From contig NZ_AP014627.1 in NCBI RefSeq assembly GCF_001547895.1, positions 1,677,501-1,741,500 on the forward strand: DNA of 64,000 nt, written 5' to 3'. How positions within the stretch are numbered: position 1 is the stretch's first letter; the number at the start of each line of letters is the position of its first letter. This DNA comes from Pseudomonas sp. Os17 (GTDB lineage: Bacteria > Pseudomonadota > Gammaproteobacteria > Pseudomonadales > Pseudomonadaceae). Below are positions 1-9,475 of the stretch, in pieces. Made by a program: the position numbers and the translations under genes. Under the pieces are notes generated by a model, which was given only the letters and a program-made list of their open reading frames with translations, was not told the DNA's origin and made no database searches.

Positions 1-356
1 TCCAGCAGCGGTCGGCCGGACTTTTCCCCGAGCGGGCCGCGGTTCCATTCCACCACCCCGGGCACCAGTTCGGCGACCACCACCTCGGCGTTCTGGCCCA
101 GGTGCTTGAGGGCTGCGGCCAGGGTGAAGCCCATGCCCAGGCCGCCGATCAGCACCCGCGAGTTCGGGCGCCCGGCGACCTTGCTGCAAGGGATCTGTGC
201 CAGGGCGTCCTCGGAGCCGTGCATGCGGGTGTTCATCAACTGGCCGCCGTCGCCGCCCTGGATCTTGATGACGAAATCCTCACCGTATTCGAACAGGCAC
301 AAGGCACCGCCGCTTTCAGGAATCGGAGTAGTGTCCAGCAGTACGAAACGTTTCAT
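1..356 (-). CDS. Spermidine-synthase-like methyltransferase-fold protein (partial)
   Basis: The 5' part of a gene that runs off the left edge; the ATG lies at 354-356 on the minus strand. The visible 118 residues begin MKRFVLLDTTPIPESGG and contain the glycine-rich SAM/dcSAM-binding loop (LIGGLGMGFTLAAAL) followed by an acidic strand end (VVVAELVPGVVEWNRG). This layout is typical of spermidine-synthase-like proteins of pseudomonads, which have a Rossmann methyltransferase fold. Whether it makes polyamine or is a methyltransferase cannot be told without the catalytic Asp region beyond the edge. Confidence 0.7.
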   Translation of the reverse strand, partial: MKRFVLLDTTPIPESGGALCLFEYGEDFVIKIQGGDGGQLMNTRMHGSEDALAQIPCSKVAGRPNSRVLIGGLGMGFTLAAALKHLGQNAEVVVAELVPGVVEWNRGPLGEKSGRPLL

Positions 357-431
357 GGGGATCTCATTGAGGAAGGCAAAACCTCCCGGTTGGGAGTAGC
401 CTGACGCCAGACAATAGCAATGGAGCCATTG

Positions 432-743
432 ATGAAGCGCACTATTCTAACGGTGATTGCCCAAGCGGCGCTCGCCCTGACCGCCGCCCTGGCGCTGAAT
501 GCCGGCCCGGCCCTGGCCGACGAGCCGCAAAGCGCCCCGGTGGTGACCCCGACGCCCAACCTCGGCACCCCGGGCACCGCAACGCCCACGCCTTATCCGC
601 AAGTGACCCCGCCCAGCACGCCCAAAGCCGGCAGCAGTGGCAGCGCGCCCCTGCTGCCGCCGATCGACATGCCCAAGCCACCCAAGGACCAGACCCTGCC
701 GGGGCTGGAGCAGAACGACAACAAGGCCAAGGTCCAGGGTTAA
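432..743 (+). CDS. Small proline-rich secreted protein
   Basis: A 103-residue protein starting MKRTILTVIAQAALALTAALA, a clear Sec signal peptide with probable cleavage after ...GPALA. The mature part is low in complexity and rich in Pro, Thr and Gly (repeated TPTP, PPSTPK, PPIDMPKPPK), so it is probably disordered and periplasmic or surface-exposed. No lipobox Cys is present. An upstream in-frame ATG at 420 is possible, but the 432 start puts the basic N-region directly before the hydrophobic core. It is divergent from the spermidine-synthase-like gene and is followed by a REP pair. Function not recognised. Confidence 0.6.
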   Translation: MKRTILTVIAQAALALTAALALNAGPALADEPQSAPVVTPTPNLGTPGTATPTPYPQVTPPSTPKAGSSGSAPLLPPIDMPKPPKDQTLPGLEQNDNKAKVQG

Positions 744-759
744 TGCCTGAACCGGCCTA

Positions 760-892
760 TGTGGCGAGGGAGCTTGCTCCCGCTCGGCTGCGTAGCGGCC
801 GCATTAGCTGAGTCCGCGTTGTGACGGTTGAAACCGGGTGGTGGCCTTTGGGGCGGCTACGCCACCCAGCGGGAGCAAGCTCCCTCGCCACA
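760..892. repeat. Inverted pair of REP elements (REPIN-like)
   Basis: Two oppositely oriented copies of a palindromic unit with core GCGAGGGAGCTTGCTC, at about 760-781 and 871-892, enclose about 90 bases that include a second short inverted segment. This is the REP doublet architecture seen in the P. fluorescens group. It sits between convergent genes, where it may also act as a transcription stop or mRNA-stabilising hairpin. Confidence 0.85.
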
Positions 893-910
893 GGTTGGGT
901 ATCCCGTGGC

Positions 911-1384
911 TCAGATCTGTTGCGCGAGCAATTGTCCGTCGGCCATGCGCAGACGCTTGGACAGCGACACGGCCAGGGCGCGGATGATCTTGGCGGCGAT
1001 CTTCGGCGCTTCGTTGAGCATCTTCTCCAGGGAGTCCTTGCCCAGGTTGAGCAACTGGCAATCACTGGCCGCCACGCAAGTGGCCGAGCGCCGTTCGCCA
1101 TCGAGTACCGCCATCTCGCCAAAGGCCCGGCCGCTGCGCAGAGTGGCGATGGTCAGGGGCTGGCCGTCCAGGGTGCTTTTTTGCACGAACACCTGGCCGC
1201 TGTGGATGATGCACATGAAGCTGCCGGCATCGCCCTCGCGGAAAATCGCCTGGCCCTGGGCGATGCTGCTGATGCTGAAGTAGCCGGCCGCCGCGTTGAA
1301 GTCGGCGGGCAGCAGTTGATCGAACAGGCCGCAGTCCATCAGCCAGTCGCGGATCTCGTTGTTCAGTAAGGTGGGTTCGGACAT
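911..1384 (-). CDS. Stand-alone cyclic-nucleotide-binding domain protein
   Basis: A 157-residue protein consisting almost only of a CAP_ED/cNMP-binding beta-barrel. The phosphate-binding cassette is visible at about residues 86-103 (FGE at 88-90, then ERRSAT at 97-102), close to the FGE-(I/L)A-(8)-R-(S/A)-A pattern of cAMP/cGMP binders. A C-terminal helix follows (about 118-145), but there is no helix-turn-helix, so it is not a Crp/Fnr transcription factor in itself. It probably senses a cyclic nucleotide and acts through a partner. It lies 103 bases upstream of oligopeptidase B on the other side of its stop and is likely separately transcribed. Confidence 0.8.
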   Translation of the reverse strand: MSEPTLLNNEIRDWLMDCGLFDQLLPADFNAAAGYFSISSIAQGQAIFREGDAGSFMCIIHSGQVFVQKSTLDGQPLTIATLRSGRAFGEMAVLDGERRSATCVAASDCQLLNLGKDSLEKMLNEAPKIAAKIIRALAVSLSKRLRMADGQLLAQQI

Positions 1385-1487
1385 GGGATCAGGGTCTTTT
1401 TCTTGTGTCTGTTGCGCGGGCGCGAGCCCGGTCGGGCATTTGCCGGCGGCGGTCCTGGGTTAAGACAGAAGCGCCGCCGAGAGTTCC

Positions 1488-3542
1488 TCAGCCCAGGCCC
1501 AGAATGTTCAGGACAAAGGCATATTCGAGGGCTACGTCACGTAATCCCTGGTAACGACCGCTCATGCCGCCATGCCCGGCACCCAGTTCGGTCTTGAGCA
1601 GCAGCGGGTTGTCGTCGGTCTTGGTGGCCCGCAGCCGGGCCACCCATTTCGCCGCTTCCCAGTACTGCACGCGACTGTCGTTGTAGCCGGCGATCACCAG
1701 GGTGGCCGGATAGGCCTGGGCGCGGACGTTCTCGTAGGGCGCATAGGCCTTGATCCGCTCATGGACTTCCGGCTCCTCGGGGTTGCCCCATTCGTCGTAT
1801 TCGGTGACGGTCAGCGGCAGCTCCGGATCGAGCATGGTGTTGAGCACATCGACGAAGGGCACTTCGGCGATGGCCACCCGGAACAGCTCGGGGCGCTGGT
1901 TGAGCACCGCGCCGATCAGCAGGCCGCCGGCGCTGCCGCCGCTGATGGCCAGCTGTTGGGCGCTGGTTCGGCCCTGGGTGATCAGGTGTTCGGCACAGGC
2001 GATGAAGTCGCTGAAGGTGTTCTGCTTGTGTTCCTGCTTGCCGGCGCGGTACCAGGCTTCGCCCAGTTCGCCGCCGCCGCGCACGTGGGCGATGGCAAAG
2101 GCCACACCGCGATCGAGCAGGCTCAGGCGCGCGTGGGAGAACCAGGGGTCGAGGCTCTCGCCATAGGCGCCGTAGCCGTAGAGGTACAGGGGCGTCGGCC
2201 GGCCCAGGCACTCGCGCTTGACCACCAGGCTGATGGGCACCTGGGTGCCGTCGGCCGCGGTGGCCCAGAGGCGCTGGCTGACGTAGGCGTCGGCATCGAA
2301 GGGGCCCAGCACCGGGGTTTCCTTGAGCACCTGCTGCTGGCCGTCGGCCAGTTGCAACTGGCGCACCTGGGCCGGGCGATTGAGCGCCTCGTAGCGCAGG
2401 CGGATGCGCGAGCTGTAAAACTCCAGGCTGTTCTGCACATGCAGGCTGTAGGCGGCATCCGGCAGTTGCACACGATACGCCGGCAGGCCTTGTGGGTGCA
2501 CTTCGATGATCGGCAGGCCGCCTTCGCGCAGGCTCAGGGTCATGGCGCCGGCGTTGAGGGTCACGCCATCGAGCATCACCTCGGGGTTGTGCGGCACCAG
2601 CAGTTGCCAGTGGTCTTGCTCGGGGATCGCGCCGTTGTCCGCGGCCTGGTAGAGGGCGAAGTTGATGCCTTCGCGATTGCTGCGGATGAACCAGGTCCAC
2701 TGGCCGTCGAGCTGGCCATGGTCGACATCGTATTCATGGCCTTCGACCCGAGGCGCCATGCAGGTAAAGGGCTGCTCCGGCCGCGCGGCGTCCAGGACCC
2801 AGGTCTCGCCGGTGGTCTTGCTGCCCAGGGACAGCAGCAGCTGGCGCTCGGAGCTTGAGCGGTAGCAGTGCAGGAAGAAGCGCCCGTCCGGCTCGTGGAA
2901 CACTTCTTCGGCGGCCGTGCCGTCCAGGCGGTAGCGCAACAGTTTGTGCGGGCGGTGAGTGTCGTCCAGCTCGCCAAAGAACAGGGTCAGGCTGTCGTTG
3001 GCCCAGGTCATGCTGCCATCGCAGTTGTCGAAGGACAGTTCGCTGACCTTGCCGGTGGACAGCTCCTTGACGAACAGGGTGTAGATTTCCTCGCCGGTGG
3101 TGTCGAGGCTGTAGGCCAGGCGCTGGTGGTCGGGGCTGATGCTGAAGGCGCCCAGGGAGAAAAAGCCGCCATTGGCCAGGGCGTTGGGGTCCAGCAGCAG
3201 TTGCTCGCGGCTTTCGTCGACCGTCAGGCTGTCGTCCGCCGGGCGCGGGCAGCGGTAGTGGCGAGCGTATTCGTCACCGGCGGTGGTGCGGGTGTAGTAC
3301 AGGTACGGGCCCCAGGGCGATGGCAGGGACAGGTCGGTTTCGAGGATCCGGCCCTTGATCTCCTGGAACAGCGTCTCGCGCAGCGGCGCCTGGTGCGCCA
3401 GCTGGGCGTCGAGGTAGCTGTTTTCAGCCTTCAGGTAATCGAGCACCGCGTCGGTGTCGCGTTCCTGCAGCCAGGCATACGGGTCAGCGCCATCGGCCTT
3501 GTGGGCAATCGGGGCACTGCTGTCGTTGGCGGGTAAGGGCAT
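1488..3542 (-). CDS. ptrB: Oligopeptidase B (S9A serine peptidase)
   Basis: A 684-residue protein with an N-terminal seven-bladed beta-propeller (YAWLQERD near the start, the family's docking segment) and a C-terminal alpha/beta-hydrolase domain. The nucleophile elbow GGSAGG is at about residue 530, the catalytic Asp lies in AGYNDSRVQYWE and the His in GAGHGG. Oligopeptidase B cleaves short peptides after Arg/Lys in the cytoplasm. The ATG at 3540-3542 (MPLPANDSS) is preferred over upstream in-frame starts, because homology begins shortly after it and the upstream segment would overlap the divergent promoter. Length fits the family (about 680-720). Confidence 0.92.
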   Translation of the reverse strand: MPLPANDSSAPIAHKADGADPYAWLQERDTDAVLDYLKAENSYLDAQLAHQAPLRETLFQEIKGRILETDLSLPSPWGPYLYYTRTTAGDEYARHYRCPRPADDSLTVDESREQLLLDPNALANGGFFSLGAFSISPDHQRLAYSLDTTGEEIYTLFVKELSTGKVSELSFDNCDGSMTWANDSLTLFFGELDDTHRPHKLLRYRLDGTAAEEVFHEPDGRFFLHCYRSSSERQLLLSLGSKTTGETWVLDAARPEQPFTCMAPRVEGHEYDVDHGQLDGQWTWFIRSNREGINFALYQAADNGAIPEQDHWQLLVPHNPEVMLDGVTLNAGAMTLSLREGGLPIIEVHPQGLPAYRVQLPDAAYSLHVQNSLEFYSSRIRLRYEALNRPAQVRQLQLADGQQQVLKETPVLGPFDADAYVSQRLWATAADGTQVPISLVVKRECLGRPTPLYLYGYGAYGESLDPWFSHARLSLLDRGVAFAIAHVRGGGELGEAWYRAGKQEHKQNTFSDFIACAEHLITQGRTSAQQLAISGGSAGGLLIGAVLNQRPELFRVAIAEVPFVDVLNTMLDPELPLTVTEYDEWGNPEEPEVHERIKAYAPYENVRAQAYPATLVIAGYNDSRVQYWEAAKWVARLRATKTDDNPLLLKTELGAGHGGMSGRYQGLRDVALEYAFVLNILGLG

Positions 3543-3642
3543 GGGTGGCTCTCGGGCGATGACAAATGAGGGCTGGGCAGACGGCGTTGCAGCCTGACAC
3601 GGCAAAAGTCGTTATCATAAGCGCCTCTTTGCCTGCCTTGCC

Positions 3643-4137
3643 ATGGACACCATGACCGAGAACGACTATCTGATCGCCTGGGGGCTCTATGCCTTCGCCG
3701 CCTTGGGCTGCCTGCTGGTGTGGATGCGCCTGACCCGCTGGATGTGGCGCTGGCTGCGCGAGCCGCTGCGTGTGCTGATGGCGGTGCTGCTGTTCAGCCC
3801 CACCATCATCGACTCGGTCAAGGATAAATTTGCCCCGGCCATCGCCATCACGGCCCTGGACATCGCCTTCAAGGTGGGCAACAACGCCTGGCGCGCGGTA
3901 TCCGACCTGTTCATGTACGGCATGATCGCCTTCGGCGTGTACCTGCTGTTCGTGCTGATCCGCTGGCCCATCGAGCGCGCCGCCAGGGAGCGCCGCGAGC
4001 GTAATGAAGCGGCGAAAGCCGCGGCCAAGGCCGCCGAAGTCGAGGATGACCAGCCCTTTGGCGGTGCCGGCAACGACCGTTATGGTCGGCCTGCCGCGGG
4101 CACTCCCCTGAATACGCGGGTCGAGCCGCGTCTGTAA
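3643..4137 (+). CDS. Small inner-membrane protein with charged C-tail
   Basis: A 164-residue protein with hydrophobic stretches at about residues 8-30, 40-60 and 90-112, followed by a highly charged tail ([20 protein letters not shown]) that is probably helical and cytoplasmic. No catalytic motif is recognised. It is divergent from oligopeptidase B across 100 bases and 32 bases upstream of the glutamine amidotransferase gene, so it may be the first gene of a three-gene unit extending to 5499. An internal ATG three codons in (3652) is an alternative start. Confidence 0.65.
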   Translation: MDTMTENDYLIAWGLYAFAALGCLLVWMRLTRWMWRWLREPLRVLMAVLLFSPTIIDSVKDKFAPAIAITALDIAFKVGNNAWRAVSDLFMYGMIAFGVYLLFVLIRWPIERAARERRERNEAAKAAAKAAEVEDDQPFGGAGNDRYGRPAAGTPLNTRVEPRL

Positions 4138-4169
4138 CCTGGCCCCGGCATTCAAGCGAGAGTCCGAGC

Positions 4170-4946
4170 ATGTGTGAGTTATTGGGCATGAGCGCCAATG
4201 TACCGACCGATATCGTCTTCAGCTTTACCGGGCTGATGCAGCGCGGTGGCCGTACCGGTCCCCACCGCGACGGTTGGGGCATCGCCTTCTACGAAGGCCG
4301 TGGCCTGCGTCTGTTCCAGGACCCGGCGGCCAGCTGCGAGTCGGAAGTGGCCAATCTGGTGCAGCGCTACCCGATCAAGAGCGAAGTGGTGATCGGCCAC
4401 ATTCGCCAGGCCAACGTCGGCAAGGTCTGCCTGGCCAACACCCATCCCTTTGTCCGCGAGCTCTGGGGCCGCAACTGGTGCTTTGCCCATAACGGCCAGC
4501 TGGCGGACTTCCAGCCCCGGGCCAGCTTCTATCGCCCGGTGGGGGACACCGACAGCGAGGCGGCGTTCTGCGACTTGCTCAACCGGGTGCGCGAAGCCTT
4601 TCCCGAACCGGTGGAAGTCGAGCAACTGCTGCCGATCCTGATCCGGGCCTGCAGCGAATACCGCAGCAAAGGCGTGTTCAACGGGCTGCTCAGTGACGGT
4701 GACTGGCTGTTCTGCTTCTGCTCCACCAAGCTGGCGCAGATCACCCGGCGCGCGCCGTTCGGCCCGGCCCGGCTCAAGGATGTCGATGTGATCGTCGACT
4801 TCCAGGCGGAAACCACGCCCAACGACGTAGTGACCGTGATCGCCACCGAACCTTTGACCGAAAACGAAACCTGGACCCGCTATCAGCCGGGCCAATGGAG
4901 CCTGTGGCGGCGCGGTGAATGCGTCAGCCACGGCCAGACCGAATAA
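4170..4946 (+). CDS. Class II glutamine amidotransferase (YafJ-type)
   Basis: A 258-residue Ntn-hydrolase glutaminase. The sequence begins [10 protein letters not shown], so Cys2 becomes the N-terminal nucleophile after Met removal. Other family landmarks are [23 protein letters not shown] and the FAHNGQL glutamine-binding segment. The protein lacks a synthase partner domain, as in YafJ/DUG3-like proteins, which hydrolyse amide bonds of small gamma-glutamyl compounds; the true substrate is not known from sequence. It is followed after 10 bases by the DUF2937 membrane protein, suggesting co-transcription. Confidence 0.88.
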   Translation: MCELLGMSANVPTDIVFSFTGLMQRGGRTGPHRDGWGIAFYEGRGLRLFQDPAASCESEVANLVQRYPIKSEVVIGHIRQANVGKVCLANTHPFVRELWGRNWCFAHNGQLADFQPRASFYRPVGDTDSEAAFCDLLNRVREAFPEPVEVEQLLPILIRACSEYRSKGVFNGLLSDGDWLFCFCSTKLAQITRRAPFGPARLKDVDVIVDFQAETTPNDVVTVIATEPLTENETWTRYQPGQWSLWRRGECVSHGQTE

Positions 4947-4956
4947 GGACATCTCT

Positions 4957-5499
4957 ATGTTGCTCAGTTATCTGCGGCTGGTGTTGTTCGCCGCCGGCCT
5001 GTTGGTCGGTGTGCAAGTGCCGGGTTTCATCAGCGATTACGCCAAGCGTGTGGAAGCCCACTTGATTGAGTCGCAGAACAGCCTGCGGGGCTTCCAGAGC
5101 ACCGCGCAGCAGTTCTTCAAGGGTGATCTGAATGCCCTGGTGGCCCATTACCGCGCCAGCGAAGACCCGGTGTTTCGCAGCGATGCCGAGAGCCTGAGCG
5201 GCTTGCTGCATCGCCAGCTGGCCCTGGACAAGCAATACCAGGCCATGCAGGGCCCCTGGTACATCCGCCTGCTGCAAGTGGCCCTGGCGCCCGACCCGGA
5301 TATCCGCAAGGAAACCTGGGACGGCTACAGCTACCAGATCCTGCTGACCCCGGAAGCGATGATCTGGGGCATGAGCGGCGCCATGCTGCTGTCCTTCGGC
5401 CTTGAGTGCCTGTACCGCCTGATCGATTGGGTGGTCCTGGGTGGCCGGCGCCTGCGCCAGAGCCGTCCCATCGAGGAACGCGACCTCAAGGGCCTCTGA
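4957..5499 (+). CDS. DUF2937-type membrane protein
   Basis: A 180-residue protein with one membrane segment at each end (MLLSYLRLVLFAAGLLVGVQV, and about residues 128-145 GMSGAMLLSFGLECLYRLI) and a soluble helical middle of about 100 residues. This topology and the Pro-Gly-Phe after the first segment match DUF2937 proteins of Gammaproteobacteria, whose function is unknown. The ATG at 4957 is chosen because an AGGA motif lies 7-8 bases upstream, inside or just after the preceding stop. Probably translated with the amidotransferase. Confidence 0.7.
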   Translation: MLLSYLRLVLFAAGLLVGVQVPGFISDYAKRVEAHLIESQNSLRGFQSTAQQFFKGDLNALVAHYRASEDPVFRSDAESLSGLLHRQLALDKQYQAMQGPWYIRLLQVALAPDPDIRKETWDGYSYQILLTPEAMIWGMSGAMLLSFGLECLYRLIDWVVLGGRRLRQSRPIEERDLKGL

Positions 5500-5504
5500 T
5501 CTCT

Positions 5505-5586
5505 GTAGGAGCCGGCTTGCCGGCGAAGGGGCCTGCAAGTCCTGCGCCTGGCTGCAGATCGCTTTCGCTGGCAAGCCAGCTCCTGC
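5505..5586. repeat. REP element pair, GGAGCCGGCTTGCCGGC family
   Basis: A REP palindrome core (GGAGCCGGCTTGCCGGC) at the left is matched by an inverted copy (GCTGGCAAGCCAGCTCC) at the right, about 60 bases apart, between convergent genes. The same family forms the large array at 42533-43084. A run of nine G follows at 5589-5597. Confidence 0.85.
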
Positions 5587-5607
5587 GAGGGGGGGGGAGG
5601 GCGATGT

Positions 5608-6528
5608 TTACTGCGGGGCGATCAGTACCAGGTAATCCTCGCCGACCTGCTGCCCATAGCGCTGCACCACGCGCTGGCACAGCTGCACGATGTCCTCCAC
5701 CAATTCCACGCCGACCCGCCACGACACCACCACCTGCAGGTTGGGCGGGCGCTGGTCGATGGCCAGCAGGGTCAGTTCGCCGCGGGCCAGCTCTTCGCGC
5801 ACCAGCACCGGCGGCAGGGCGCCAATGCCGAAGCCGTCGCGCAGCAGGCGAGTGATGGCCGATACCGAGTTCACGCAATTGAGCCGTGGCGCCAGTACCC
5901 CGTTGGCCTGCATCAGGCTCAGCACCTGCTGGTGGGGCAGGGAGTTCTTCGAGTAGGTGATGATCCGCTCCTGGGCCAGTTCGGCCAGGCTGGCGTAGTC
6001 GCGGTTGTAGATCGAATTGCTGGCGGCGATCCAGCCCACCGGGTGGCTGGCCACTTCCAGGCTGCGGATGCTTTCCTGGCGCAGCAGGTCGGTCTGCAGC
6101 ACCAGGTCGAGGAAGCCTTTTTGCAACTGGTCGCACAGATTCAGCGAAGTGTCGGCCACCAGCTCGATTTCCACTTGCGGGTAGTGGTCCATCAGTTCCG
6201 TCACCAGGGGGCTGAGCCAGGTATGGATCACCGTGTCCATGACCCCGATGCGCATCCGTCCGACCTTGCTCGACGGCGCCTCGATGGACTGTTTCAGCAG
6301 GTGCAGGGTGTCGAGCATCTGTTCGGCGTGCTCCAGCACCTTGAGCCCTTGCGGGGTCAGGCTGACGCCCCGGGAATCGCGCAGGAACAGCTTGACCCCC
6401 AGTTCGCCTTCCAGCACCGCGATGCGGCTGGAGATCGCTGCCTGGGTGGTGAAGAGTTTTTCCGCGGTGAGGCTGAAGCTCTTGAGCCGCGCCACCCAGA
6501 CGAAGGTTTCGAGAAACTTGAGATTCAT
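5608..6528 (-). CDS. LysR-family transcriptional regulator (probable pxp/MFS regulator)
   Basis: A 306-residue LTTR. The N-terminal winged helix-turn-helix is at about residues 3-60 (SLTAEKLFTTQAAISSRIAVLE), with the effector-binding domain from about 90 (RMRIGVMDTVIHTWL). It is transcribed divergently from the MFS transporter that heads the pxpABC run, with 137 bases between the starts. That is the classic arrangement for an LTTR controlling the opposite gene set in response to the transported or degraded compound. The 5-oxoproline connection is inferred from context only. Confidence 0.88.
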   Translation of the reverse strand: MNLKFLETFVWVARLKSFSLTAEKLFTTQAAISSRIAVLEGELGVKLFLRDSRGVSLTPQGLKVLEHAEQMLDTLHLLKQSIEAPSSKVGRMRIGVMDTVIHTWLSPLVTELMDHYPQVEIELVADTSLNLCDQLQKGFLDLVLQTDLLRQESIRSLEVASHPVGWIAASNSIYNRDYASLAELAQERIITYSKNSLPHQQVLSLMQANGVLAPRLNCVNSVSAITRLLRDGFGIGALPPVLVREELARGELTLLAIDQRPPNLQVVVSWRVGVELVEDIVQLCQRVVQRYGQQVGEDYLVLIAPQ

Positions 6529-6570
6529 GGGATCAACTTTTCTTATGCCTTGGGGCGGTTTTTATTAGTT

Positions 6571-6587
6571 GGACGCGTCGGGCGTCC
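6571..6587. promoter_or_regulatory. Inverted repeat in divergent LysR/MFS promoter region
   Basis: GGACGC-(5)-GCGTCC, a perfect 6-base dyad, lies near the middle of the 137-base divergent promoter region and is flanked by AT-rich sequence. LTTR sites are usually interrupted dyads of this kind, so it is a candidate binding site for the adjacent LysR protein. Confidence 0.4.
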
Positions 6588-6665
6588 GAGTCGAAGAATG
6601 CGCCAACCCAAGATATGCGTCGTCTGGGCCCAGAACAACACCAATAAATCACCCTGGAGATCGCC

Positions 6666-7949
6666 ATGAGTGCGCCCGAAACCCTGGCCGCCAAGGCCCC
6701 GCGCCGCCCCGGTCCGTTTGACTGGTACCGGGATGTAAACCAGCAGGAACGCCGCACCTTCTGGAGCTGCAAGATCGGTTATGGCCTGGATGGCATGGAC
6801 ACCCAGATGCTCAGCTTCGTGATCCCGACCCTGATCGCGCTGTGGGGCATCACCTCCGCCGAAGCTGGCCTGATCCATACCAGCACCTTGCTGGCCTCCG
6901 CCCTGGGAGGCTGGATCGCCGGGATTCTCTCCGACCGCATCGGTCGGGTGCGTACCTTGCAACTCACGGTGCTGTGGTTCGCGTTTTTCACCTTTCTCTG
7001 CGGCCTGGCCCAGAACTACCAGCAGTTGCTGATCGCCCGGACCCTGATGGGCTTCGGCTTCGGTGGCGAATGGACCGCCGGCGCGGTGCTGATCGGCGAG
7101 GTGATTCGCGCCAAGAACCGTGGCAAGGCGGTGGGCATGGTGCAGTCCGGCTGGGCGCTGGGCTGGGGCCTGACGGCGATCCTCTATGCGCTGCTGTTCT
7201 CCTGGCTACCGCCGGAAGACGCCTGGCGCGGGCTGTTTCTGCTGGGCATCCTGCCGGCGATCTTCGTGATCTTCGTCCGCCGCCTGGTCAAGGATCCCGA
7301 GGTCTACCGGGAAACCCGCGCCCGTGAGAAACCCAGCAACCCGGCGCGGTTCTACGAGATCTTCGCCCCGGGGATCCTCAGCACCACCCTGCGTGCGTCG
7401 TTGCTGGCAGCCGGCGCCCAGGGCGGCTACTACGCCATCACCTTCTGGCTGCCGACCTTTCTCAAGACCGAGCGCGGCCTCAGCGTGCTGAGCACCGGCG
7501 GCTACCTGGCCATGGTGATCGCCGGCTCCTATGTGGGTTACGTGGTCAGCGCCTACCTGACCGACATTCTCGGGCGCAAGAAGAACTTCGTGCTGTTCGC
7601 CGCGGGGTCTTTCACCATCGTCCTGCTGTACACGCAGATGCCGGTGAGCAACGCGGTAATGCTCTGGCTGGGCTTTCCCCTGGGCTTCTTCGCTTCGGGG
7701 ATCTTCAGCGGCATGGGGGCTTTTCTCACCGAGCTGTTCCCCACCCGCATCCGCGGTTCCGGCCAGGGTTTCTGCTACAACAGCGGCCGGGCGCTGGCGG
7801 CGCTGTTTCCGCTGCTGATCGGCCTGCTCAGCCAGCACGTGCCCCTGAGCGTGGCCATCGGCACGTTCGCCGCGGTGTCCTACGGCGTGGTGGTGCTGGC
7901 GGCCCTGAGCCTGCCGGAAACCCGCGGCAAGGAACTTGAGGCGCACTAA
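6666..7949 (+). CDS. MFS transporter, aromatic-acid/metabolite:H+ symporter type
   Basis: A 427-residue 12-helix carrier. The first helix carries DGMD (GYGLDGMDTQMLSF), the DGxD pattern of the AAHS/metabolite:H+ symporter families. The loop 2-3 signature GILSDRIGRVR is present and the repeated half shows TDILGRKKNF. Adjacent to pxpABC on the same strand, with 72 bases to pxpA, it may import 5-oxoproline or a related amide acid; this is inference from context. Confidence 0.87.
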   Translation: MSAPETLAAKAPRRPGPFDWYRDVNQQERRTFWSCKIGYGLDGMDTQMLSFVIPTLIALWGITSAEAGLIHTSTLLASALGGWIAGILSDRIGRVRTLQLTVLWFAFFTFLCGLAQNYQQLLIARTLMGFGFGGEWTAGAVLIGEVIRAKNRGKAVGMVQSGWALGWGLTAILYALLFSWLPPEDAWRGLFLLGILPAIFVIFVRRLVKDPEVYRETRAREKPSNPARFYEIFAPGILSTTLRASLLAAGAQGGYYAITFWLPTFLKTERGLSVLSTGGYLAMVIAGSYVGYVVSAYLTDILGRKKNFVLFAAGSFTIVLLYTQMPVSNAVMLWLGFPLGFFASGIFSGMGAFLTELFPTRIRGSGQGFCYNSGRALAALFPLLIGLLSQHVPLSVAIGTFAAVSYGVVVLAALSLPETRGKELEAH

Positions 7950-8021
7950 CTGATAATCTGCGCGGGCATTGCGCGACAGCCCTGCAGCTGACCCACAACA
8001 AGAACCACAGGAGCACCGACC

Positions 8022-8774
8022 ATGAGCCGCCTGTTATTGAATTGCGACATCGGCGAGAGCTTTGGCAACTGGACCCTGGGCCTGGATGCCGAAGTCATGC
8101 CCTTTATCGACTGCGCCAACATTGCCTGCGGCTTTCATGCCGGCGACCCGGGCATCATGCGCAAGACCGTGGCCCTGGCCCTGGCCAATGGCGTGCGCAT
8201 CGGCGCGCACCCGGCCTATCAGGACCTGGCCGGTTTCGGCCGCCGCTCCATGAGCTATTCGCCCGAGGAAATCCAGGATCTGCTGCACTACCAGATCGGC
8301 GCGCTGGACGGCATCTGCCGGGCCCAGGGCGCACGGGTCAGCTACGTCAAACCCCATGGCGCGATGTACAACGACATGATGGCCAAGCCAGCCCAGTTGC
8401 GGGCGGTGATCCAGGCGGTGGCGGCCTATGATCCGCAGCTGCCGCTGATGCTCATGGCCACCCGCGACAACAGCGCGGCCCGGGCCCTGGGCGACGAATA
8501 CGGTGTGACCCTGTGGTTTGAGGCCTTTGCCGATCGCGCCTACGACAACGCCGGGCACCTGGTGTCGCGGCAACTGCCGGGGGCGGTGCACCACGACTCG
8601 GCCACCATCATCGAGCAGGCCCTGACCATTGCCCGGGGCGAGCCCTTGACCGCCAGCGACGGCAGCGCCTTGCTGCTGCAGGCCGACACCCTGTGCGTGC
8701 ACGGCGACAACGCCAGTTCGGTGGCCGCGGTGCAGCGCATTCGCCAGGCCCTGAACCAGCAGTCCGGCCTATGA
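8022..8774 (+). CDS. pxpA: 5-oxoprolinase subunit A (LamB/YcsF family)
   Basis: A 250-residue LamB/YcsF protein. The opening [21 protein letters not shown] and [11 protein letters not shown] segments are family hallmarks; they hold the putative metal/substrate-binding Asp and His residues. With PxpB and PxpC it forms the ATP-dependent prokaryotic 5-oxoprolinase that opens 5-oxoproline to glutamate. It overlaps pxpB by four bases (ATGA), so translation is coupled. Confidence 0.93.
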   Translation: MSRLLLNCDIGESFGNWTLGLDAEVMPFIDCANIACGFHAGDPGIMRKTVALALANGVRIGAHPAYQDLAGFGRRSMSYSPEEIQDLLHYQIGALDGICRAQGARVSYVKPHGAMYNDMMAKPAQLRAVIQAVAAYDPQLPLMLMATRDNSAARALGDEYGVTLWFEAFADRAYDNAGHLVSRQLPGAVHHDSATIIEQALTIARGEPLTASDGSALLLQADTLCVHGDNASSVAAVQRIRQALNQQSGL

Positions 8775-9475
8775 AGCCACAGGTTGAAGTCGTCGCCATC
8801 GACTGCCTGATGGTGCGCCTGTTCGAGGTGATCGCCGAGGACAACATGCCCTGGATGCTGGCCGCCGCCGAAGGGCTGCGGCGGGCCTTTGGCGAGTCTC
8901 TGGTCGATCTGGTGCCGTCCTATACCACGCTGATGGTGCATTACGACCTGCTGGCCCTGAGTCCAGCCGAGGCCCGGCAGCGGATCGAGGTCGCCTTGAC
9001 CGATCTGGCGCCCGGCACCACCGGGGCCGGGCGCGAGCATGTGCTGCCGGTGTGGTACGACCCCAGTGTCGGGCCGGAGCTGGCGCTGTTGTCCCGCCGC
9101 AGCGGGCTGTCGGTGGCCGAGGTGATCCAGCGTCACAGCCAGCGTGAATATCAAGTGTTTGCCCTGGGCTTCGCGCCCGGATTCGCCTTCATGGGGCTGG
9201 TGGAAGAAGCGCTGGCGACGCCGCGGCTGAACACCCCGCGCAAGCGGGTGGCGGCGGGCAGCGTGGGGATTGCCGAGCGACAGACCGCCGCTTACCCGGT
9301 GGTATCGCCGGGGGGCTGGAACCTGATCGGCCGTACCCCGAGCCGCCTGTTCGATCGCGAGCGCGACGGCTACAGCCTGATGCAGCCGGGGGACCGGGTG
9401 CGCTTTGCCGCGGTGGACCGAAGCGAGTTCCTGCGCCTGGGGGGCGATGACACGCCACTGGAGGTGTCGGCATGA
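8771..9475 (+). CDS. pxpB: 5-oxoprolinase subunit B (KipI-like)
   Basis: A 234-residue protein from the overlapping ATG at 8771. It carries the KipI/allophanate-hydrolase subunit 1 signature in its second half: [19 protein letters not shown], then [17 protein letters not shown] and [10 protein letters not shown]. It is the partner of PxpC in the 5-oxoprolinase complex; in Bacillus the homologue KipI also inhibits a sporulation kinase. A longer upstream reading frame is rejected because it would overlap most of the pxpA 3' end. It overlaps pxpC by four bases. Confidence 0.93.
   Translation: MKPQVEVVAIDCLMVRLFEVIAEDNMPWMLAAAEGLRRAFGESLVDLVPSYTTLMVHYDLLALSPAEARQRIEVALTDLAPGTTGAGREHVLPVWYDPSVGPELALLSRRSGLSVAEVIQRHSQREYQVFALGFAPGFAFMGLVEEALATPRLNTPRKRVAAGSVGIAERQTAAYPVVSPGGWNLIGRTPSRLFDRERDGYSLMQPGDRVRFAAVDRSEFLRLGGDDTPLEVSA

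Noticed and set aside
821..1369. Plus-strand frames over the cyclic-nucleotide-binding gene
   Set aside because: Antisense shadows; they also run through the REP pair.
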